From contig JAOULU010000134.1 of the NCBI GenBank assembly GCA_029881855.1, forward strand, positions 1-5,180: a stretch of 5,180 nucleotides of DNA, read 5' to 3'. Position numbers and translations under genes: made by a program. The notes below the pieces were generated by a model. It saw nothing but the letters and a program-made list of their open reading frames with translations, did no database searches and was not told the DNA's origin. Of the stretch, positions 1 through 5,180 are shown in pieces (position 1 is the stretch's first letter; each line of letters begins with the position of its first letter). The DNA comes from Nitrosomonas sp. (lineage in GTDB: Bacteria > Pseudomonadota > Gammaproteobacteria > Burkholderiales > Nitrosomonadaceae).

Positions 1-1
1 T

Positions 2-1933
2 GACGTTGAGGTTGAAGGTGATGTGCATATTGAAAGGCCTAAAGAGACTCTTGAAGGTGCTGATCTTCAATTAAATCTAAAAACTGAAATTGGCCAAATG
101 TCAGAGCCAAATTATCGTATGAAAAATGGTGAGGGGCGTGGAACAGGTGATATGCTGTTTTTTGAGGGTAAAGATCACTATCGCCTCACAGGGGGTAGTT
201 ATACCACTTGCCCAATCGATAATGATGATTGGTATATTCGTGCAGACGACTTAGAAATTGATAATGAAAAACAGATTGGGACCGCTCGTAATGTCAGTAT
301 GCGATTTAAAGATGTACCAATATTTTATTTGCCTTGGATGAATTTCTCATATAGTGGCGAACGCAAGTCCGGGATGCTGGCGCCGATTTTTGGCAACACG
401 GCCAGAAGCGGGGCAGACTTAGCGATACCCTTTTATTTAAATATTGCACCTAATGTAGATGCAACCATAGCAGCGCGGGGAATGTCTCGGCGTGGCTTTA
501 TGATTAACAATGAGCTGCGTTATCTTGGAAAGAGTTATCAGGGAACATTTCTTGCGGATGTGATGCCGACTGATATTGACACCAATAAAACGCGCTTTGG
601 GGTGTCATTTATCCATAATCAGCATTTGGGTAGAGGTTGGAGCAGTAATCTAAATTTCAATCGTGTTTCAGACGATCTTTTTATGCGTGATCTAACGAAT
701 AATCTGTCTCAAACCAGTAGAACTAATTTAATACAACGAGGTGGCATATCATATAATGGCGCATTGGGTACTGGTGGCTCACTAAGTTTTTCAGGAATAG
801 TGCAACGTTTCCAGACCCTACAAGACCCACGCGCTGTATTTGTTTCTCCCTACAAACAGTTGCCGCAATTGCGGCTCGGTGCGATTAAACGTAATTTCGC
901 GGGTATGGATCTAGATTTCTCCAGTACCTGGACAAATTTTTCACATCCGACTTTGATAAATGCAAAACGTTTGACATTATTTCCAAATATAAGTGTGCCG
1001 ATGCGTAATGCGTTTGGATATATTACGCCTAAGGTTGGGTTGCACTATACACGGTACAATTTGTCTTCATCTGTAGGGACGGAAGGTAAGAATTTGGATC
1101 GATCCGTTCCAATATTTAGCTTAGATAGTGGTGTAGTGTTTGATCGAAATATGGCAATAAGTGGAAATCGCTATGTGCAGACCTTGGAGCCTCGTGCTTT
1201 CTATGTATATGCACCATTTAGGGATCAGAGCTTCTTACCTATTTTTGATACTGCAGAGTCAGATTTTAGTTTTGCACAAATGCTTACAGAGAATCGTTTT
1301 AGTGGAAATGATCGTATTAATGATGCCAATCAGGTGACCTTAGCGTTGACATCACGGTTACTTGAACCAGCTACTGGGATAGAGCGTTTACGTGTTGCTG
1401 TGGGTCAACAGTTTCGTTTCGAAGATCGGAAGGTGTTCATATCAAATATTCGTCAAATTACAAGTCGAAGGGCGGACTCTATTGCTGCGTTGTCAGGACG
1501 TTTGTCGTCAACAGTGAGTATTGATACCAATATTCAGTTTGATCAGGAGGAGTTACGTGCTGAGAAACTGCGTGCAGGTTTGAGCTATCAACCTGAGACT
1601 GGAAAAGTTATGAATCTTGGTTATCGTTTTACTCGTGACATAATCGAACAAGTTGATACGTCTATACAATGGCCAATTACTAGTAGATTGCACAGTGTGG
1701 CACGTATCAATTATTCTCTTCAGGATGATGAAATGTTAGCAGGATTGGCAGGCTTTGAGTATGCTGCATGTTGCTGGAAATTTCGGATGGTGTTGCAGCG
1801 GTTTACAACAGCAACACAAAGGACATCAACAGCTTTTTTCGTACAGCTAGAGCTTAATGGGTTGATGGAGATTGGATCAAACCCATTACGTCTGTTACAG
1901 CAAAGTATTCCAGGTTATACCAGCGTTCATTAA
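2..1933 (+). CDS. lptD: LPS-assembly protein LptD (outer-membrane LPS translocon), 5'-truncated by window edge
   Basis: LptD forms the outer-membrane beta-barrel that, with the lipoprotein LptE, inserts lipopolysaccharide into the outer leaflet. The frame is open to the left edge, so the GTG at 23 is not the real start. Residues are numbered here from that GTG. Residues 1 to about 95 are the end of the periplasmic LptA-like jellyroll, and the rest is barrel. Cys63 (TTCP) and the adjacent pair Cys583–Cys584 (AACCW) match the cysteines that form the interdomain disulfides in E. coli LptD (Cys173, Cys724, Cys725). The partner of Cys31 would lie upstream. The RKSGMLAP segment (114–121) and the later IPFYLNIAPN stretch (135–144) fit the conserved gate region; their prolines, 15 residues apart, match E. 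coli Pro231 and Pro246. The constant offset of about 110 residues implies that roughly 100 codons, including the signal peptide, are missing. The C-terminus (FFVQLELNGL...IPGY) is typical of betaproteobacterial members. No frameshift is seen. Confidence 0.96.
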   Translation, partial: DVEVEGDVHIERPKETLEGADLQLNLKTEIGQMSEPNYRMKNGEGRGTGDMLFFEGKDHYRLTGGSYTTCPIDNDDWYIRADDLEIDNEKQIGTARNVSMRFKDVPIFYLPWMNFSYSGERKSGMLAPIFGNTARSGADLAIPFYLNIAPNVDATIAARGMSRRGFMINNELRYLGKSYQGTFLADVMPTDIDTNKTRFGVSFIHNQHLGRGWSSNLNFNRVSDDLFMRDLTNNLSQTSRTNLIQRGGISYNGALGTGGSLSFSGIVQRFQTLQDPRAVFVSPYKQLPQLRLGAIKRNFAGMDLDFSSTWTNFSHPTLINAKRLTLFPNISVPMRNAFGYITPKVGLHYTRYNLSSSVGTEGKNLDRSVPIFSLDSGVVFDRNMAISGNRYVQTLEPRAFYVYAPFRDQSFLPIFDTAESDFSFAQMLTENRFSGNDRINDANQVTLALTSRLLEPATGIERLRVAVGQQFRFEDRKVFISNIRQITSRRADSIAALSGRLSSTVSIDTNIQFDQEELRAEKLRAGLSYQPETGKVMNLGYRFTRDIIEQVDTSIQWPITSRLHSVARINYSLQDDEMLAGLAGFEYAACCWKFRMVLQRFTTATQRTSTAFFVQLELNGLMEIGSNPLRLLQQSIPGYTSVH

Positions 1934-1991
1934 CTCAGAGTTTGCTTCAAAACATTAAGTATTTAATCTGGAAAAGTTATAGTATTGCTTC
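1934..1991 (+). other. lptD–surA intergenic gap, AT-rich, no confident promoter or terminator
   Basis: This 58-base spacer is the only true gap between genes in the cluster. It contains an 8-base direct repeat, TTGCTTCA, at 1942–1949 and 1985–1992, the second copy ending on the A of the surA ATG. GGAAAAG at 1970–1976 is the best Shine–Dalgarno candidate but sits 15 bases from the start. There is no GC-rich hairpin with a T-run, so read-through from lptD into surA is likely. Loose promoter-like hexamers exist, but they are not better than expected in AT-rich DNA. Confidence 0.5.
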
Positions 1992-3308
1992 ATGAATAAG
2001 ATTCTAAGAATTCGTTTCGTTTTTTTTACTCTATTGGTTGTATCGATATCTTTGCAAATTGAGGCGCAAGATGTAGGGTTAAAATCTATTGATCATATTG
2101 TTGCAATTGTCAATGATGAAGTTATAACCCGCCAAGAATTAGAAAATGCAATAAATACGGCAACTCAAAATTTACTTCAACAAGGTATTCAGCCTCCAGA
2201 TAAAGAATCACTCAATAGTCAGGTGCTTGAAACCATTATTGTGAAACAGATTCAATTACAGCATGCCAAAGAAATTGGGATGTCTATTAGTGATAGCGAG
2301 CTTGACGAAACAATTCTTCGTATCGCTGATGATAATCAATTGTCACTACAAGAATTTTATGCTGTGCTTGAACAAGACGGTGTAAGTTTTAATAAATTTC
2401 GTCAAGAAATTCGTGATGAAATTATCATGGCGAGGATAAAAGAACGCATGATAAATAACCGTGTCAATATCACTGATGGTGAGATCGATAATTATTTGCG
2501 TACACAAGAAACTTCTGCATTGGGAAATGACGAATACCTACTGGCTCATATATTGATATTAATATCAGAACGTATGGATGCAATTCAAATTCAAGAAAGG
2601 GCGCGGCGTGCTGAATTGGCATTGCAAAAATTAGAAGAAGGTGTTGAATTTTCGCAAGTTGCAGCTGAATTCTCAGATGCACCTGATGCTATGCAAGGTG
2701 GCGTTCTTGAATGGCGCCCAATTGCACAGATGGGGCCAACTTTTGTTGATTTATTGACACCATTACAATTTGGTGAGATTACGCCAGTCGTGCAAAGCCC
2801 TACAGGCTTTCATATCTTCAAGTTATTAGACCGGCGAGATCAAGAGATGCCGGTGGTTATTATTGATCAAACACATGCGCGACATATACTGATTAAGGTT
2901 AGTGAGTTAACTTCTGAAAGTGACGCTAAGCAACAAATTATTCAATTTAAAGATCGGATTGATAATGGCGCAAGTTTCTCGGAAATTGCGAAGCTTCATT
3001 CTGAAGATGGTAGTGCCGCATCAGGTGGTGATTTGGGTTGGATTTCGCCGGGTGATACGGTTCCGGATTTTGAAAAAGCCATGAATAAGTTGTTGCCAGG
3101 ACAAGTTAGTGAACCAGTGCAATCTCCGTTTGGGTGGCATTTGATCCAAGTATTAGAACGTCGTTCAGAAGATGTTAGTCATGATCGGAGACGCCAAACA
3201 GCTCGTCAATCAATACGATCACGTAAAGCAGAAGTGGTTATCCAAGAGTGGATGCAGCAGTTGCGTGATGAAGCGTATATCGAGTATCGTAATGATGATG
3301 AACAGTGA
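1992..3308 (+). CDS. surA: Periplasmic chaperone / peptidyl-prolyl isomerase SurA
   Basis: SurA escorts unfolded outer-membrane proteins, LptD among them, through the periplasm to the BAM complex. The 438-residue product is close to E. coli SurA (428). Residues 1–25 are a signal peptide: a basic start (MNKILRIR), a hydrophobic core (FVFFTLLVVSI) and a likely cleavage after IEA. Residues about 30–170 are the N-terminal chaperone domain, opening with the typical IVAIVNDEVITRQEL. Two parvulin domains follow, at about 180–282 (AHILI, GFHIFKLLDRR) and 293–392 (ARHILIK, GGDLGW, FGWHLIQVLERR). The second keeps the histidines His298 and His383 expected of an active parvulin; in E. coli this second domain carries most of the isomerase activity. 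The C-terminal helix (about 393–433) completes the chaperone module. The ATG at 1992 is chosen because it directly precedes the signal peptide. The nearest purine-rich stretch, GGAAAAG at 1970–1976, is far from the start, so the ribosome site is weak. The gene begins 58 bases after lptD. Confidence 0.97.
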   Translation: MNKILRIRFVFFTLLVVSISLQIEAQDVGLKSIDHIVAIVNDEVITRQELENAINTATQNLLQQGIQPPDKESLNSQVLETIIVKQIQLQHAKEIGMSISDSELDETILRIADDNQLSLQEFYAVLEQDGVSFNKFRQEIRDEIIMARIKERMINNRVNITDGEIDNYLRTQETSALGNDEYLLAHILILISERMDAIQIQERARRAELALQKLEEGVEFSQVAAEFSDAPDAMQGGVLEWRPIAQMGPTFVDLLTPLQFGEITPVVQSPTGFHIFKLLDRRDQEMPVVIIDQTHARHILIKVSELTSESDAKQQIIQFKDRIDNGASFSEIAKLHSEDGSAASGGDLGWISPGDTVPDFEKAMNKLLPGQVSEPVQSPFGWHLIQVLERRSEDVSHDRRRQTARQSIRSRKAEVVIQEWMQQLRDEAYIEYRNDDEQ

Positions 3309-3310
3309 TG
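3305..3310 (+). promoter_or_regulatory. surA/pdxA stop–start overlap (probable translational coupling)
   Basis: The six bases GTGATG carry the surA stop TGA (3306–3308), the likely pdxA ATG (3308–3310) and an alternative pdxA GTG (3305–3307). No purine-rich Shine–Dalgarno stretch stands out in the preceding bases, which are mostly GATGATG-like coding repeats. The overlap is directly visible. That ribosomes terminating on surA restart on pdxA is inferred from the arrangement. Confidence 0.6.
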
Positions 3311-4312
3311 GATAATCAACCCATCTCAGTAGCACTTACTGCAGGTGAGCCAGGCGGAATAGGTCCAGATCTATGTGTGCAATTAGCTCAACATGCACTG
3401 CCATGTAAATTAGCCGTGATAGCTGATCGTAAATTGCTACAAGAGCGTGCCAAAATACTGCAATTACCTGTTGAATTAATTGACATAGCGCATTCAGAGC
3501 TGAGCCAACATCAAGTTGGTAAGTTGCAAGTATTACCTATTCCAATAAGTGAACCAGCTATACCGGGAAAAATTAATGTGGCAAATGCCCATTATGTATT
3601 GCAAACACTCAAATTTGCGCTGGAAGGGTGTTGTCATGGGCAATTTGATGCCATGGTGACAGCACCTGTGCATAAAGGTGTTATTAATGATGCGGGTATT
3701 GAATTTACAGGACACACAGAGTTTCTATCGCAACTACTAGATTGCCCTGTAGTGATGATGTTAGTTGGTGGAAATATGCGGGTAACATTGGCAACAACAC
3801 ATTTGCCGTTAAAAGATGTATCAGCGTCAATTACTGCTGAAGCATTAGAAAGTAAGCTACATATAATTCAGCATGATTTGATAACACGTTTTAACATACT
3901 TAACCCAAGAATCGCTGTAGCAGGACTTAATCCGCATGCTGGAGAATCAGGTCATTTAGGTCGTGAAGAAATTGATATTATTATTCCCTTATTGGAGAAG
4001 CTGCGTCATGATGGCATGTGTCTCATAGGGCCTGTGCCAGCAGATACCTTATTTAACCCGTCGCAGTTAAAACAGTATGATTGTGTTTTTGCTATGTATC
4101 ATGACCAGGGTTTACCTGTTCTCAAATACGCGAGTTTTGGAACTGGTGTTAATGTGACCCTGGGGCTACCAATTATTCGTACCTCTGTAGATCATGGTAC
4201 TGCCTTAGAACTGGCAGGAACCGGACGCGCAGAAATAGGCAGCTTACTGAGTGCAATTAAAATGGCGATTCTGTTAGCCAGAAATAAGAAATGTCATAAT
4301 GATGCGCCATAA
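3308..4312 (+). CDS. pdxA: 4-hydroxythreonine-4-phosphate dehydrogenase PdxA
   Basis: PdxA is a cytoplasmic NAD-dependent enzyme of the DXP-dependent pyridoxal 5'-phosphate pathway. It oxidises 4-hydroxy-L-threonine phosphate to the unstable product that PdxJ condenses with deoxyxylulose phosphate. The 334-residue length is near that of E. coli PdxA (329). The N-terminus shows the family's TAGEPGGIGPDL. GHTEFL (His136 counted from the ATG at 3308) is the substrate-phosphate-binding region. The three divalent-metal histidines are present at 165 (TTH), 210 (NPHAGE) and 265 (YHDQG), matching E. coli His166, His211 and His266. The C-terminal DHGTALELAGTGRA motif is also intact. The ATG at 3308 overlaps the surA stop as TGATG. 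A GTG at 3305 would add one residue and give a four-base GTGA overlap, and the sequence does not decide between them. No Shine–Dalgarno sequence is visible, so translation probably depends on ribosomes finishing surA. PdxA2-type paralogues exist, but this neighbourhood favours the biosynthetic enzyme. Confidence 0.96.
   Translation: MDNQPISVALTAGEPGGIGPDLCVQLAQHALPCKLAVIADRKLLQERAKILQLPVELIDIAHSELSQHQVGKLQVLPIPISEPAIPGKINVANAHYVLQTLKFALEGCCHGQFDAMVTAPVHKGVINDAGIEFTGHTEFLSQLLDCPVVMMLVGGNMRVTLATTHLPLKDVSASITAEALESKLHIIQHDLITRFNILNPRIAVAGLNPHAGESGHLGREEIDIIIPLLEKLRHDGMCLIGPVPADTLFNPSQLKQYDCVFAMYHDQGLPVLKYASFGTGVNVTLGLPIIRTSVDHGTALELAGTGRAEIGSLLSAIKMAILLARNKKCHNDAP
4299..4312 (+). promoter_or_regulatory. 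pdxA/rsmA overlap with tandem ATG starts (probable translational coupling)
   Basis: The first codons of rsmA lie inside the last codons of pdxA in a different frame, ending at the pdxA TAA (4310–4312). Tandem ATGs at 4299 and 4302 can both start rsmA. The only nearby ribosome-site candidate is AAGAA at 4286–4290. The overlap is seen directly. Coupling, with rsmA expression tied to pdxA translation, is an inference. Confidence 0.55.
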
Positions 4313-5069
4313 TCCTCGCAAACGTTTCGGTCAGAATTTTTTGACGGATAGACGGATAATTTCAAATATTATTAGCGAAATACACCCAAATAAAGAGGAC
4401 AAAGTTGTTGAGATTGGCCCTGGGCTAGGTGCATTGACAAGACCGTTGCTTGAAACTCTTGATCATCTTGATGTGGTGGAATTGGATCGAGATATTGTTG
4501 AGCGATTAGGTAAAGAATTTCCAGAAGATAAATTGACCATTCATACTGCCGATGCACTTAAATTTGATTTCTCAATATTAGGGGATAATCTACGTATTGT
4601 GGGTAATCTACCCTATAATATTTCTACGCCACTTTTATTTCATTTAAAGCAGTTTGCTAGAAATATTGTTGATATGCATTTTATGTTGCAAAAGGAGGTT
4701 GTGGAGCGGATGGTTGCTTCCCCTTCAAGCCCAGACTATGGACGGCTTTCTGTTATGTTGCAATATTGTTTTGGTATGGAGCAGGTTTTTATTGTACCAC
4801 CAGAGTCTTTTCGGCCTATACCAAAAGTCGAGTCAGCAATTGTTCATATGTTCCCGCTTAAGCAACCGATTGCTGTCGCTGAGGATGAAGCATTTTTTTC
4901 TGAAATTGTAATGGCTGCATTTTCGCAGCGCCGAAAAACTTTACGCAATACATTAAGAGATTTTTTGAGCCCTGAAGATTTTAAAGTGCTTGAAATTGAT
5001 TCGACAATGCGCGCAGAGAATTTATCAGTCACACAATTTGTAAGGATTGCTAATCACTTGATTCCATAA
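4299..5069 (+). CDS. rsmA: 16S rRNA (adenine1518-N6/adenine1519-N6)-dimethyltransferase RsmA (KsgA)
   Basis: RsmA uses S-adenosylmethionine to dimethylate the two adjacent adenines in the 3'-terminal hairpin of 16S rRNA, a late step in 30S maturation. Loss of the family in other bacteria gives kasugamycin resistance. The 256-residue protein is slightly shorter than E. coli KsgA (273), mainly because it starts almost directly at PRKRFGQNFL. The Rossmann methyltransferase motifs appear in order: VVEIGPGLGALT (36–47, SAM loop), VVELDRD (59–65, acidic ribose-binding residue), ADALKFDF (84–91) and the catalytic NLPYNIS (103–109). LQKEVVERM, PDYGRLSVMLQ, PESFRPIPKVESA and AAFSQRRKTLRNTL follow, and the C-terminal RAENLSVTQF closes the helical domain. 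Two consecutive ATGs, at 4299 and 4302, are both possible starts, giving a 14- or 11-base overlap with pdxA. Only a weak AAGAA at 4286–4290 precedes them. Translation is probably coupled to pdxA. Confidence 0.97.
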   Translation: MMRHNPRKRFGQNFLTDRRIISNIISEIHPNKEDKVVEIGPGLGALTRPLLETLDHLDVVELDRDIVERLGKEFPEDKLTIHTADALKFDFSILGDNLRIVGNLPYNISTPLLFHLKQFARNIVDMHFMLQKEVVERMVASPSSPDYGRLSVMLQYCFGMEQVFIVPPESFRPIPKVESAIVHMFPLKQPIAVAEDEAFFSEIVMAAFSQRRKTLRNTLRDFLSPEDFKVLEIDSTMRAENLSVTQFVRIANHLIP

Positions 5070-5180
5070 TGGTTGCTTGCTTACTTATTTTAAAAATAAG
5101 ATCAAAAAACTATTTTCTAAATACCTTAAACTATGGCGATACTAATATATAGTAAAAAATTATAACAACTTATGGCATAT
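5070..5180. other. AT-rich non-coding tail after rsmA, with a weak inverted repeat
   Basis: No open frame of useful length begins here; the ATG at 5133 stops after ten codons, and the ATG at 5172 is cut by the window edge. An inverted repeat, CTTATTTT (5084–5091) and AAAATAAG (5093–5100), lies 14 bases after the rsmA stop. As RNA it could fold only as a short stem of mostly A–U pairs and is not followed by a U-run, so it is at best a poor terminator. The change from dense coding to AT-rich spacer suggests that the gene cluster ends at rsmA. Confidence 0.5.

Noticed and set aside
23..25. GTG at 23 as the true lptD start
   Set aside because: The frame is open through the left edge (reading DVEVEGD before it), and the protein would lack its signal peptide and most of the jellyroll domain. 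It is a truncated gene, not a start.
1955..1983. TTAAGT ... TATAGT as a surA promoter
   Set aside because: Transcription would start almost on the surA ATG, leaving no ribosome site, and the -35 match is weak.
2470..2682. Minus-strand reading frame within surA, and similar frames opposite or out of phase in pdxA and rsmA
   Set aside because: These lie entirely inside genes with clear conserved domains and show no recognisable motifs or ribosome sites; they are shadow frames.
5084..5100. Inverted repeat after rsmA as an intrinsic terminator
   Set aside because: The stem is almost all A–T, the perfect repeat leaves only a one-base centre, and the following bases are A-rich rather than a T-run. 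It does not meet the usual pattern of a GC-rich hairpin plus U-tract on either strand.
5126..5153. TTAAAC ... TATAGT as a sigma70-like promoter for a gene to the right
   Set aside because: The spacing is 16, but the -35 match is poor and the whole tail is AT-rich, so such hexamers are expected by chance. No downstream gene is visible to support it.
1..5180. A new defence system, mobile element, CRISPR array or RNA gene
   Set aside because: About 97% of the window is four recognised housekeeping genes. The remaining spacers are 58 and 111 bases and contain no array, transposase, tRNA-like fold or long repeat.

Overview
The window is a conserved housekeeping cluster, lptD–surA–pdxA–rsmA, with all four genes on the + strand. 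Gene order and protein features point to a Gram-negative proteobacterium. The fairly AT-rich coding sequence and the short-N-terminus RsmA suggest a low-GC betaproteobacterium, perhaps close to Nitrosomonas. That placement is recognition by eye, not a search result.

Layout: bases 2–1933 hold the 3' part of lptD, which runs off the left edge, so the signal peptide and roughly the first hundred codons are missing. A 58-base gap follows, then surA (1992–3308). pdxA starts on the surA stop codon (TGATG, or GTGA if the upstream GTG is used) and runs to 4312. rsmA starts inside the last codons of pdxA and ends at 5069. The last 111 bases are very AT-rich and hold no gene that can be supported.

How the genes fit together: LptD is the outer-membrane lipopolysaccharide translocon, and SurA is the periplasmic chaperone that helps LptD and other beta-barrel proteins fold. 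These two genes form an envelope-assembly pair. PdxA (pyridoxal phosphate synthesis) and RsmA (16S rRNA dimethylation) are functionally unrelated to them but are commonly found beside them in beta- and gammaproteobacteria. The overlaps at surA/pdxA and pdxA/rsmA, with no clear Shine–Dalgarno sequences, imply one transcript with translational coupling.

All four frames look intact, and the catalytic and structural residues I checked are present. I found no mobile element, CRISPR array, RNA gene or unknown system. The findings below are minor and scored low.
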